DNA from: Desulfarculales bacterium UBA696
GTDB taxonomy: Bacteria > Desulfobacterota > Syntrophobacteria > Syntrophobacterales > Syntrophobacteraceae
Length of the DNA: 64,000 nt
Assembly: GCA_002298995.1 (NCBI GenBank)
Contig: DBMO01000054.1
Span: forward strand, 846-64,845
Direction of reading: 5' to 3'
Each line of letters starts with the position of its first letter. Positions within the stretch are counted from its first letter, which is position 1. The notes under the pieces were generated by a model that saw only the letters and a list, made by a program, of their open reading frames with translations, was not told the DNA's origin and did no database searches. The translations under genes were made by a program, and so were the position numbers. This document shows positions 8,670 to 17,152 of the stretch, piece by piece.

Positions 8670-9065
8670 ATGGCCGACATTCTCCAGTTTGGGAAAAAGG
8701 TCGAGGATCTCAAGTCGGAACGTGAAGCGCTACTTCGTCAGCGCAAGATCGAGTCCCTAAGGAAGATATTCCAGTGCACCCGGTGTGCCATGAAGTGCTC
8801 GAAATGCGGGGCACAGATCGAGGGCCGTGACGATGGTGGCAAGTTTGCAACACCTTACGCCTTCTGCAAATCCTGCAAGGAAGAATACGAAGAATACCGC
8901 GCAAGGGCCGCGGGAGGCCCGAATACGCTCTGCTATTGGCATAACGCCGGATGGATGAAGGTGTGGGAGTCCTGGCTCGAACACCAGAAATGCCTCGACA
9001 ATTACAGGCAATCCAAGGAGTTTCTCCAACTCTTGGAAGAGGTGGAGCTTCTTTTAAAAAAGTGA
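8670..9065 (+). CDS. Conserved cysteine-rich protein of unknown function, end of hemA operon
   Basis: A 131-residue protein I do not recognise by name. It has a coiled-coil-like, charged N-terminus (KKVEDLKSEREALLRQRKIESLRK) and then a cysteine cluster CTRCAMKCSKCG (about residues 36-47) followed by FCKSCKEEYEEY. That gives at least two CxxC pairs suited to zinc or an iron-sulfur centre. The second half is aromatic-rich (LCYWHNAGWMKVWESWLEHQKCLDNY) and ends in a leucine/glutamate helix. It starts 8 bases after hemA and is followed by the operon terminator, so it is cotranscribed with the tetrapyrrole genes. A role in that pathway is only a positional inference. Confidence 0.75.
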   Translation: MADILQFGKKVEDLKSEREALLRQRKIESLRKIFQCTRCAMKCSKCGAQIEGRDDGGKFATPYAFCKSCKEEYEEYRARAAGGPNTLCYWHNAGWMKVWESWLEHQKCLDNYRQSKEFLQLLEEVELLLKK

Positions 9066-9386
9066 GCGGGAAGGTCCTTCGCGACACCGGGCTCGAACAA
9101 AATAAAGCCCGACACTCCGGGGGGAGTGTCGGGCTTTACTTTTTCTATTTCCTCGCGTGGATTTGAATCCGATTCACCGCTCAACCCGGTCAAAACCCGT
9201 TGACCAGATCATACGTTTGATTCACGTACACGAGAGTATCGAACAACCGTCATTCCCGCGGCGTTTCCGCGCGGGGGATGAGGTTATTTTGGCCACTGTG
9301 CGTTAACAATCAACCTAGCATTTCTAAATAAGGCTGTTAGGGGCAACAGCATCTAGAGCCTTAAAACCGGTGCCTGCCAAAGGACG
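9066..9386. other. Convergent intergenic region with terminator and a repeat relic
   Basis: The 321-base gap between the hemA operon and reverse ssb holds the terminator at 9104-9137. At 9249 it has a GC-rich stretch starting CGTCATTCCCGCGGCGT that recurs near 41549. The rest shows no gene. A tRNA-like TTCAAAT on the reverse strand near 9168 lacks pairing stems. Confidence 0.5.
9104..9137 (+). terminator. Rho-independent terminator of the hemA operon
   Basis: A perfect 15-base inverted repeat, AAAGCCCGACACTCC (9104-9118) and its complement (9123-9137), closes on a GGGG loop and runs into T-rich sequence. The A-rich and T-rich flanks make it usable from both strands, so it may also end the reverse ssb gene. 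Confidence 0.9.
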
Positions 9387-9932
9387 TTAAAACGGTATGT
9401 CATCATCCGGCGACCCTGGTTGGGGCGGCAGTTCTTCCATTGCAGGCCGGCCGCCGGGGCCGGCGCTCCTCTGACCCTGCCCTTGTGTGTGACCCTGCCC
9501 TGGACCTTGTCCGCTCTGGCCCTGTCCTTGAGTTTGCCCGGAACCCTGGCCTTGCCATTGCCCCTGCCCCTGAGACTGAGACTGAGACTGTCCTTCAGCG
9601 CTTCCGAGCAGTTGTATTTCGCGGGCAATTATCTCGGTGGTGTAGCGTTTTTGCCCTTGAGCATCCTCCCATTGGTTCGTGCGGATGCTGCCTTCAACAT
9701 AAACATGCCGCCCTTTACCCAAATAATTTCCACAAAATTCAGCTGTTTTCCCAAACGTGACAACGCGGTGCCATTCAGTCCGGTCTTCCCAGTTTCCTTC
9801 ACCCGCCTGGATCCTCTCATTGGTCGCCAGGCTGAAACGGGCGACTGCAACCCCGTTGGCGCTATATCGGATCTCTGGATCCTGACCGAGTCTTCCTACT
9901 AGAATGACTTTATTTACGGTACCCTTTGCCAT
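9387..9932 (-). CDS. ssb: Single-stranded DNA-binding protein with a long Gln/Gly-rich linker
   Basis: A 181-residue SSB. Residues 1-112 form the OB-fold domain (VNKVILVGRLGQDPEIRYS, TEWHRVVTFGKTAEFCGNYL, GRHVYVEGSIRTNQWEDAQG). The final six residues DDDIPF are the acidic tip that docks partner proteins such as RecQ, PriA and Exo I. Between them lies a low-complexity linker (about 115-165) made of repeated Gln-Ser and Gln-Gly units. The start at ATG 9932 has a good GGGGAAG binding site; an in-frame upstream start at 9992 would add 20 unconserved residues. SSB coats single-stranded DNA in replication and repair. It stands alone on this strand. Confidence 0.96.
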   Translation of the reverse strand: MAKGTVNKVILVGRLGQDPEIRYSANGVAVARFSLATNERIQAGEGNWEDRTEWHRVVTFGKTAEFCGNYLGKGRHVYVEGSIRTNQWEDAQGQKRYTTEIIAREIQLLGSAEGQSQSQSQGQGQWQGQGSGQTQGQGQSGQGPGQGHTQGQGQRSAGPGGRPAMEELPPQPGSPDDDIPF

Positions 9933-10205
9933 TACTTCCCCTTTTCCGCCTGATAAGCGCGTTGGTTTCGCTGATTGCTCTGAATATAACATAAATTATC
10001 AGGGTGATCCGCCGTTTACGGCACCCATCTTTGGAGGCCGATCCAAGTATCCACTCCAGTCGACACTGGCATGAAACTGCATAATTGACTCAAATCCTGA
10101 AAGGGTTTAGAGTAGGCAGTTAAATACCAAATATCTGTTTTTAAAGCTTTATTCTGTCGGGCGTTTTCCCTGAGAGGGTATGCCCCGTAAGATCGCGAGA
10201 AAGAA

Positions 10206-10991
10206 ATGAAAATAGCGCGCTCGGTTTTCTTTTACACCATTCTCGTTCTTTCCACCACTCTATTGGGAACTTTTTCAATACTTGGATCCTTTGTCAGCCG
10301 GTGGTGGCCCGCTTTTATGGCGAGACTCTGGGGCCGGGTAAATCTATGGGCCGCGGGAGTTAAAGTCGAAGTAGAAGGCGCCCGGAATCTCGATCCGAAG
10401 GGCACTTATGTCCTTGCAAGCAACCACCAGGGCTGGTTCGACATTTTTGCGGCTCTCGGCTATTTCCCCATCCCTTTCAGCTGGCTGGCCAAGGAAGAGC
10501 TTTTCAAGATACCGATCCTCGGGGGCGCGATGCGCAACACGGGCTATATCCCGATCGATCGCTCCGACCATAAGAAGGCCCTTATCAGCATGAACAAGGC
10601 GGCTGAGACAATCCGCGAGGGGACCTCCGTTTTCATTTTTCCCGAAGGCACCAGAAGCCCCGATGGCGTAATAAGGGAATTCAAGAAAGGCGGATTTGTC
10701 CTGGCCGCCAAGTCGCAGCAGCCGATTGTGCCGATCAGCATCAGCGGGTCCCATCGAATTCTGCCGAAAAAAAGCTGGCTAATTCAATCTGGCCAAATAG
10801 CAATGAAGATATGCAAGCCGGTGCTTGCGGCCGGTACTGACCACAAGAGCCGCGACCTGCTGCTGTACACGGTGCGCGAAGCAATTCGAAGCAACCTGAG
10901 CACCGAGGAGGCGGGGGAACCCACACAACCGCCGCCGGAACCTACAGTTCACGCCAGCACAAACGGGAGTGGCTTGAGCCGAAATGCATGA
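10206..10991 (+). CDS. plsC: 1-acyl-sn-glycerol-3-phosphate acyltransferase
   Basis: A 261-residue membrane-associated acyltransferase. It has an N-terminal hydrophobic helix, the catalytic NHQGWFD motif (HxxxxD), the glycerol phosphate-binding FPEGTRSPDG block and the later VPISISGSH motif, in the order of the PlsC family. It acylates lysophosphatidic acid to phosphatidic acid at the inner membrane. The C-terminal 40 residues are Pro/Glu/Thr-rich and not conserved. The stop overlaps the next start (ATGCATGA), so plsC and the ribonuclease J gene are translationally coupled. Confidence 0.93.
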   Translation: MKIARSVFFYTILVLSTTLLGTFSILGSFVSRWWPAFMARLWGRVNLWAAGVKVEVEGARNLDPKGTYVLASNHQGWFDIFAALGYFPIPFSWLAKEELFKIPILGGAMRNTGYIPIDRSDHKKALISMNKAAETIREGTSVFIFPEGTRSPDGVIREFKKGGFVLAAKSQQPIVPISISGSHRILPKKSWLIQSGQIAMKICKPVLAAGTDHKSRDLLLYTVREAIRSNLSTEEAGEPTQPPPEPTVHASTNGSGLSRNA

Positions 10992-12663
10992 AAATCAGGC
11001 AGAAGCCGTTCTAAAGCTTATTCCCCTCGGAGGCCTTGGAGAAATCGGCCTCAATATGATGGTCCTCGAATATGGGGACACTATCCTGCTTATCGACTCG
11101 GGCCTGATGTTTCCTGAAGATGAAATGCTGGGCATCGACATCGTAATCCCGGATTTCACCTACATTCAAAAGAACCGGGACCGGGTGAGCGCACTCGTAT
11201 TAACCCACGGCCACGAAGACCACATCGGCGCAATTCCCTTTCTGCTTCGAGAATTCCATATTCCTATCTACGGCACCGCCCTTACCCTGGCGCTGGTCAG
11301 GGAAAAGCTTGGCGAACACAACCTGATCGATCAGGCAGAACTGATCCAGGTCTCTCCCCGCCAGGTAATCGAGGTAGGACCTTTTAAGATCGAATTTATC
11401 CAGGTCTGCCACAGCATTCCGGACGGGGTCGGCCTCGCCATTCGAACTCCCGCCGGGACCATTATTCATTCTGGGGATTTCAAGATAGACAATACTCCGG
11501 TTGACGGCAAAAAATTCGACATCGCCCGCCTGGGATCTTACGGAGAAGAAGGGGTCCTGATGCTTCTCTCCGACTCAACAAACGTCGAGCGCGAAGGATA
11601 CACGCTCTCGGAAAAGGAAGTCGGAATAACCCTCCGCGAGATCTTTCAGCAAAAGCGGGGACGGATCATATGTGCCGTGTTCGCGAGCAACCTGCACCGC
11701 ATCCAGCAATTGATTAATATCTCACGTGAATTCGGCCGGAAGGTCTTACTGAATGGCAAGTCGATGGTAACAAATGTGAGGATCGCCCGCGAACTCGGCT
11801 ACCTTGACTTCACCCCCTTTGATGAGATCACCATCCAGGAACTGCAGTCGATGCCCGACGACCGGGTGCTGATGGTTACCACGGGCACCCAGGGCGAGCC
11901 GATGAGCGCCCTTAGCCGGATGGCTTTCAATGACCACAAGAAACTTAAAGTAAAACCTGGGGATACTATAATTCTTTCCTCGCGGTTCATTCCTGGAAAT
12001 GAGCGCACGATCCAGCATATAATCAACCACCTGTGCAGGCACGGGGCCGATGTTATCCATGAGCAGGTAAAGGATATTCACGTTTCGGGTCACGCCTACC
12101 AGGAAGAGCTGAAGATGCTGATAAACATGGTGCAGCCCCGCTTTTTCGTGCCTATTCACGGCGAGTACCGCCACCTTGTAAAACATCAGCGGCTCGCAGT
12201 CTCTCTTGGCATGCCGACCGAGAACTGCATCGTGGCTGAAGATGGGGACGTGATCTGCCTTACACCGGATTCGGCCGTGGTGATGGATGATAAAGCGGAT
12301 ACAGGGAGGGTATTGGTGGACGGCAAGGGAGTGGGCGATGTAGGAGGACTTGTCCTTCGCGACCGCCGTCACCTCTCTGAAGACGGACTGGTGATCGCTT
12401 CGCTTGTCATCAACAAGGAAACCCACGAATTGCTGAGCGGTCCCGACGTTTTCAGCAGGGGGTTCATCCACGAAGAGAGCATGCCCGAAATAATTCACGA
12501 GGCCAGAAACATCATTTTGGAAAGTTTCGACAGGATGTTGCTAGAGGAACCGGAACTGGACCGCACAAGTCTCCAGGACGACATCCGGCGGGAACTCAAA
12601 CGCTATTTCAACAAGATCCTCGACAGAAGACCGGTTATTTACCCGATTGTAGTCGAGATTTAG
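10984..12663 (+). CDS. rnj: Ribonuclease J (metallo-beta-lactamase / beta-CASP RNase)
   Basis: A 559-residue protein with the RNase J layout. The metallo-beta-lactamase motifs include TLVLTHGHEDHIGAIPF-like text (here ALVLTHGHEDHIGAIPF, the two-zinc HxHxDH site) and HSGDFKID, followed by LLSDSTN. The beta-CASP region has VFASNLHRIQQ and TGTQGEPMSAL and then IPGNE and VSGHAYQEELK. FFVPIHGEYRHL follows and a C-terminal domain completes it. RNase J combines endonuclease and 5'-to-3' exonuclease activity in RNA processing and decay. It is common in Firmicutes and found in Desulfobacterota. The gene is coupled to plsC upstream and followed closely by ftsK. Confidence 0.95.
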   Translation: MHENQAEAVLKLIPLGGLGEIGLNMMVLEYGDTILLIDSGLMFPEDEMLGIDIVIPDFTYIQKNRDRVSALVLTHGHEDHIGAIPFLLREFHIPIYGTALTLALVREKLGEHNLIDQAELIQVSPRQVIEVGPFKIEFIQVCHSIPDGVGLAIRTPAGTIIHSGDFKIDNTPVDGKKFDIARLGSYGEEGVLMLLSDSTNVEREGYTLSEKEVGITLREIFQQKRGRIICAVFASNLHRIQQLINISREFGRKVLLNGKSMVTNVRIARELGYLDFTPFDEITIQELQSMPDDRVLMVTTGTQGEPMSALSRMAFNDHKKLKVKPGDTIILSSRFIPGNERTIQHIINHLCRHGADVIHEQVKDIHVSGHAYQEELKMLINMVQPRFFVPIHGEYRHLVKHQRLAVSLGMPTENCIVAEDGDVICLTPDSAVVMDDKADTGRVLVDGKGVGDVGGLVLRDRRHLSEDGLVIASLVINKETHELLSGPDVFSRGFIHEESMPEIIHEARNIILESFDRMLLEEPELDRTSLQDDIRRELKRYFNKILDRRPVIYPIVVEI

Positions 12664-12691
12664 GCCCGAGGACGAGGTCGAAAAGCCGCGA

Positions 12692-14920
12692 ATGGATCGA
12701 AGAAGACACGAAATATGGGCACTTTGCATTCTGACGCTCTCCCTACTCGTTCTGTTCAGCATCCTCTCGTTCAATGCCAGGGACCTCACGGTCTTTAACG
12801 CTTCCAGGTCGTCGGAAGCTCCCGCAAACTGGATAGGAACCTTCGGCGCGCACATTGCCTGGCCCCTTCTGGGCTTTCTCGGCATAGGAGCCTACGGTTT
12901 GGTTTTTGCCGGTCTCTGGGCCGGCCACCGCCTCTTTCGGGGCCTCCCCTTTGAGCATCCACTGATAAGATTCCCGGGAATTGCACTTCTAATCCTCAGC
13001 ACGATAACACTCTCGGCCCTACACTCGAAATCCATCTCCCTCTTCGGCCAGGAGATCAAAACAGGCGGCTATATCGGGACCGCCTTTGCCTATTTTCTCG
13101 AAACGCGGCTCCGCTGGTTCGGCTCGTTCATTCTGCTTGTAGGGATTTTTCTGATTGCGCTGCTCATGTCCACCACTCTCGCGCTTGCACCTGCCTTCGA
13201 CAGGTTGATTGCCAGGATAAAGGCGGCTTGGCGGCGGACCCGCGATTACGTTATCAGCGGGGGTGATGAAGAAGGCGAAGAAGACGAGGACGACGAGCAG
13301 GACCGCCCGGCAAGGAAGCCGGCCGGCCAGCCAGAACCAAGGCTCAAAAAGAAGGAAAAGCAGGAATTGCCGGCAGGCGTCCCCGAGCCGGTCATAAAGA
13401 AGCAGCCTCCGAAAGAGCCTATCACTAAGCCCCTTATTCAGCTTTCCCTCACGGAAGGCAACCGATACGTACTTCCACCCCTTGATTTGCTCGATACCTA
13501 CGAGACTGGAACCAGCAAACCCGATTTGAAACGCCTCGAGCAAAACGCTTCCGTTCTCGAAGAAAAGCTCGCCGATTTTGGCGTGCAGGGCAAGGTGGTT
13601 GGCATCAATCCGGGGCCGGTGATTACGATGTTCGAATACGCACCCGCGCCGGGCATAAAAATCAGCCGAATAGTCAGCCTCGAGGACGATCTTGCCATGG
13701 CCCTCAAGGCCATCAGCATCCGGATCGTTGCCCCCATTCCGGGCAAGGCCGCGGTAGGAATCGAAATCCCCAACCCTAAAAGGGAACTCGTCTCGCTAAA
13801 GATGGTGCTGGAATCCGAGGCATTCACCTCATCGACCAGCCCCCTTACGATCGCCCTGGGAAAGGACATAACAGGCGGTCCGGTTATGGCGAATCTCGGC
13901 AAGATGCCTCACCTGCTGATCGCGGGGGCGACCGGAACGGGCAAAAGCGTTTGTATCAACGCAGTCTTGAGCAGCTTACTCTACCGCAATACGCCGGAAG
14001 ACGTGCGGCTTCTCCTGATCGACCCCAAGAGGATCGAGCTTAACAGCTTCGAAGGAATTCCGCAGTTGATCCACCCAGTCGTTACCGATGCGAAAATGGC
14101 GACAAGGGCGCTGAGGTGGGCTGTCGAGGAGATGGAACTCAGATACAAGCTTCTGGCTGACAAAAATGTCCGAAATATCGAGAGCTATAACCGCGTACTC
14201 ATGCGCGAAAAGCCCCAGCCAAAACCCGCATCGGCCGAGGAACCCGAGACCGAGGTCCTGAAGCACCACAGGCTGCCCTACATTGTTATAATAATCGACG
14301 AACTCGCGGACCTCATGATGGTGGCTTCCAGAGAGGTCGAAGAATCGATCACCCGGCTCGCACAAATGGCCAGGGCCGCCGGCATCCACCTAATACTCGC
14401 CACTCAGAGGCCTTCTGTTGACGTTCTTACCGGCATCATCAAGGCTAATATATCAACCAGGATTTCCTTTCAGGTATCGTCCCGGATCGACTCCCGGACC
14501 ATCATCGACGGCTCGGGGGCTGAATCGCTGCTGGGGTCCGGCGACATGCTGTTTTTACCACCGGGAACCGCAAAGCTCCAGCGCATCCACGGCGCATTCG
14601 TCTCCGATTCGGAGGTTCTCAAGCTTACCGCTCACTGGAAAGCCCAGAAGCTCGCGGAAGATCCATTGCGCGAGAGGGTGGATTTCAAAGACGAATCCGC
14701 GGCCTCGGATATCCCGGACGATGAACTGGACGACAAATACGACGATGCAGTGCAGATCGTTCTGGAAACTCGGCAGGCCTCGATCTCGATGCTGCAAAGA
14801 CGCCTGCGTGTAGGCTACAACCGCGCCGCTCGCATGATTGAGGTAATGGAGCAACAGGGACTAGTCTCACCTTCCGACGGAATCAAGCCCAGGGAAGTTC
14901 TCGGCAGGCGAATTAGCTGA
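12692..14920 (+). CDS. ftsK: DNA translocase FtsK/SpoIIIE
   Basis: A 742-residue protein with four N-terminal transmembrane helices (about residues 10-170). A charged Glu/Asp then Lys/Pro linker (about 185-250) follows, then the RecA-like motor with Walker A GATGTGKSVCINAVL, Walker B YIVIIIDELADLMM and LILATQRPSVDVLTG. The C-terminal winged-helix gamma domain is YDDAVQIVLETRQASISMLQ through MEQQGLVSPSDG, which reads KOPS-type orienting sequences. It anchors at the division septum and pumps chromosome DNA during segregation and dimer resolution. The linker is short compared with E. coli FtsK (1329 residues) and typical of SpoIIIE-sized members. ATG 12692 lies 29 bases after the ribonuclease J stop. 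Confidence 0.96.
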   Translation: MDRRRHEIWALCILTLSLLVLFSILSFNARDLTVFNASRSSEAPANWIGTFGAHIAWPLLGFLGIGAYGLVFAGLWAGHRLFRGLPFEHPLIRFPGIALLILSTITLSALHSKSISLFGQEIKTGGYIGTAFAYFLETRLRWFGSFILLVGIFLIALLMSTTLALAPAFDRLIARIKAAWRRTRDYVISGGDEEGEEDEDDEQDRPARKPAGQPEPRLKKKEKQELPAGVPEPVIKKQPPKEPITKPLIQLSLTEGNRYVLPPLDLLDTYETGTSKPDLKRLEQNASVLEEKLADFGVQGKVVGINPGPVITMFEYAPAPGIKISRIVSLEDDLAMALKAISIRIVAPIPGKAAVGIEIPNPKRELVSLKMVLESEAFTSSTSPLTIALGKDITGGPVMANLGKMPHLLIAGATGTGKSVCINAVLSSLLYRNTPEDVRLLLIDPKRIELNSFEGIPQLIHPVVTDAKMATRALRWAVEEMELRYKLLADKNVRNIESYNRVLMREKPQPKPASAEEPETEVLKHHRLPYIVIIIDELADLMMVASREVEESITRLAQMARAAGIHLILATQRPSVDVLTGIIKANISTRISFQVSSRIDSRTIIDGSGAESLLGSGDMLFLPPGTAKLQRIHGAFVSDSEVLKLTAHWKAQKLAEDPLRERVDFKDESAASDIPDDELDDKYDDAVQIVLETRQASISMLQRRLRVGYNRAARMIEVMEQQGLVSPSDGIKPREVLGRRIS

Positions 14921-15286
14921 GGCAAATCATGTAGTCCGGTTCCCGGTCGATTTATTGAACGATCAATGGTTTTCAATGCTGATGCCTTGGCTTTTTGTCT
15001 TCATGACGTATGAAACACATGCGAAACAGGAGATAACGCAGGGTGGGGACAGTTTTTCCGTGCCCATCGCCTTTTACACAGTGGTTCGGCGTGGTGGGCA
15101 CGGAAAAACCCTGTCCACCCTACATGCCACGGGATTTCCATGATAATTCCATGCTATTGTATTCGGGCTTTCACCGGAACAACCCTTCAGTTAGCTTCCG
15201 TTCGGGTGTTTTCGTATGGGCGACAGGTGCCCACGTGAAATTCAAAATGCTTATTTTATCTTGCGATACTTTTTAAAGGATTCTTG
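14921..15286. other. Intergenic region dominated by a palindromic element
   Basis: This 366-base gap between ftsK and lolA contains the 80-base inverted-repeat element described at 15041-15120. Short open frames within it (14955-15143, 15043-15276) have no family features and cross the palindrome, so I do not call them. An AAAGGA ribosome binding site for lolA lies at its right edge. Confidence 0.5.
15041..15120. repeat. 80-base REP/MITE-like palindrome
   Basis: Two 26-base arms, 15041-15066 (starting GGGTGGGGACAG) and 15095-15120 (ending CTGTCCACCC), are nearly perfect reverse complements, sharing TTTTTCCGTGCCCA exactly. They enclose a 28-base spacer. The outer GGGTGG...CCACCC ends recur in the hairpin at 23250. 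This could be a non-autonomous mobile palindrome or a REP unit. Confidence 0.7.
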
Positions 15287-16078
15287 ATGGCTTATCCGTT
15301 GAAGCGGTTTTCATCCATGAAAAAGCATGACAGGTCGATTGGGCTTTTAATACTCGCTTTTTTCACTTTATCCTCAGCGCTCGGCGTGCTTGCGGCTTCG
15401 CAGCCGCTCCACGCCGCCGGACCTCCAATGCTTGGAGAAATCCTGCATAAAATGGAGGGCATGTACCAGCAGAGCCAGGCTTTTACTGCTTCTTTCAGGC
15501 AGATGACCACCTCTTCCGCCGCTGGAACGATCACGCCGGGTGAGGCTTCCGGAAGGGTTTATTATTCCAGGCCCAAGCTGATGAGATGGGAATACGACAA
15601 GCCCGAGGTCCAGGTCTTCGTTGCAAATCACAGTAACGCCTGGCTGTATGTGCCCTCGGAAAACCAGGTGTCCCTCTTCGATGCTACTAAGCTGTTCGCC
15701 TCCCCTCTCGCCCAGACCTTTTTCGACGGAGCTGTCGGCCTCAAGAACCATTTTGACGTGACGCTCGATTCGACACAATCGAACAAGAGCACGGCGGTTT
15801 TGAAGCTTGTCCCAAAACAGGAAGACCCGAACATAAAGCTTCTCTTTATCTGGATTGACCTCCAGACGTACCGGATCAGCCGAATTGATAGCCAGGACAT
15901 TCTTGGAAACACCAACAGGATTATTCTCGAATCGCTTAAACCGCTTCCGAATCTCGACCAGAAGCTCTTTCACCTCGACATTGCGCAGGGGACCCACGTT
16001 TTTGACGCTGAGGGACGAGAACTTACCCCTGCCGAGGTCGAGCATTTGAAGAGCAAGATCGCTGTCGGGAAGCCGTGA
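15287..16078 (+). CDS. lolA: Outer-membrane lipoprotein carrier protein LolA
   Basis: A 263-residue exported protein. After a basic N-terminus there is a hydrophobic signal segment (GLLILAFFTLSSALGVLAAS) with a likely cleavage near LHAAG. The mature part shows LolA family blocks: the FTASFRQ motif, then GRVYYSRPKLMRWEYDKPE and NHSNAWLYVPSENQVSLFD, with ILESLKPLPNLDQKLFHLD near the end. LolA shuttles lipoproteins across the periplasm from LolCDE to the outer membrane, which confirms a diderm envelope. ATG 15287 has an AAAGGA site 7 bases upstream. The last bases GTGA overlap the pdxA start. Confidence 0.92.
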   Translation: MAYPLKRFSSMKKHDRSIGLLILAFFTLSSALGVLAASQPLHAAGPPMLGEILHKMEGMYQQSQAFTASFRQMTTSSAAGTITPGEASGRVYYSRPKLMRWEYDKPEVQVFVANHSNAWLYVPSENQVSLFDATKLFASPLAQTFFDGAVGLKNHFDVTLDSTQSNKSTAVLKLVPKQEDPNIKLLFIWIDLQTYRISRIDSQDILGNTNRIILESLKPLPNLDQKLFHLDIAQGTHVFDAEGRELTPAEVEHLKSKIAVGKP

Positions 16079-17136
16079 TACCGGATTGCCCTAAGATGCC
16101 GCGAACAGCCCAACTTGATCAGCCCCTAATCGCCATCACGATGGGTGACCCTTGCGGGGTAGGCCCGGAAGTGATCGTAAAGGCTTTCATCTCCCGTCCA
16201 GCATGGCTCAGCGGCGGATCGACGCCTTTTGTAATGGGGAGCGTTCTGCCAATCACGCGGGCAATCGACCTCCTCGGCGCAAAGCTGGTTGTTAGGACCA
16301 TCAGTTCGCCGACCGAGCTTCGCGGCCTCCAAGATCCGGGCGTAATTCCGATTCTTTCCCGTGGTGAGCTTACCCCCGGCGACATTGTCTTCGGCCGCCC
16401 TACCCCGGCAGCATGCAAAATGGCGGTCGATGCGATACAAGCCTCTGTCGGCCTTGCGCTTCAGGGTGAGATCGATGCCGTATGCACCTGCCCGGTCAAC
16501 AAGGCGCGGCTCCACGAAAACGGTTTTCCCTTTCCCGGCCATACTGAATTCATAAAGGACCTTGCCGGGGCCGCGGAAGTTATTATGATGCTTGCGGGGC
16601 CGAGGCTACGAGTCTCCCTTGCAACAATTCACGAGCCGGTATCCACTGTTCCGGGGCTTTTATCGGCCGAGCGGCTGCACACCGCAATCCGGATAACCTC
16701 CGAGGCAATGCTTCGCGATTTCGGGATCAAGTTTCCGCGTGTGGCGGTGGCCGGCCTAAATCCCCATGCCGGTGAGGCCGGCAGGTTCGGGCGGGAGGAA
16801 ATAGAGGTAATCGAGCCCGCGGTTCGGGGGGCAGCCGGTGACCGGCGCTACCGGATCAGTGGCCCGTGGCCACCCGACACCCTGTTCCACCGCGCATTCA
16901 ACGGCGAGTTTGACGCGGTTGTCGCCATGTATCACGACCAGGGCTTAATTCCGATAAAACTCGTACATTTCAATGAAGCGGTAAACGTCAGCCTCGGGCT
17001 TCCCATCGTCCGCACCTCGGTAGATCACGGGACCGCCTACGATATCGCGGGAACCGGCACTGCCCACCCCGGCAGCCTGATTGCCGCCGTGGAACTTGCG
17101 GCGCGCATAGCCCAAAACAGGCGGATTGCCCAATAG
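16075..17136 (+). CDS. pdxA: 4-hydroxythreonine-4-phosphate dehydrogenase
   Basis: A 353-residue protein with the PdxA blocks ITMGDPCGVGPEVIVKAF, then FPGHTEFI, LRVSLATIHEPVSTVPG and VAVAGLNPHAGEAGRFG. FDAVVAMYHDQGLIPIKL, with a metal-binding histidine, and SVDHGTAYDIAGTG complete the set. It oxidises 4-phosphohydroxy-L-threonine to the aminoketone used with deoxyxylulose phosphate to make pyridoxine 5'-phosphate; related PdxA2-type enzymes act on other hydroxy acids, so the vitamin B6 role is likely but not proven. GTG at 16075 overlaps the lolA stop by four bases, indicating coupling. An ATG at 16096 is an alternative start. Confidence 0.92.
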   Translation: MIPDCPKMPRTAQLDQPLIAITMGDPCGVGPEVIVKAFISRPAWLSGGSTPFVMGSVLPITRAIDLLGAKLVVRTISSPTELRGLQDPGVIPILSRGELTPGDIVFGRPTPAACKMAVDAIQASVGLALQGEIDAVCTCPVNKARLHENGFPFPGHTEFIKDLAGAAEVIMMLAGPRLRVSLATIHEPVSTVPGLLSAERLHTAIRITSEAMLRDFGIKFPRVAVAGLNPHAGEAGRFGREEIEVIEPAVRGAAGDRRYRISGPWPPDTLFHRAFNGEFDAVVAMYHDQGLIPIKLVHFNEAVNVSLGLPIVRTSVDHGTAYDIAGTGTAHPGSLIAAVELAARIAQNRRIAQ

Positions 17137-17152
17137 AAGCCAAAACGGGAAT

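Noticed and set aside
9140..9235. Possible tRNA on the reverse strand (TTCAAAT loop)
   Set aside because: The flanking bases do not form a five-pair T stem, and no acceptor or anticodon stem could be drawn.
14955..15276. Small forward open frames between ftsK and lolA
   Set aside because: They cross the 15041-15120 palindrome and show no protein-like features.
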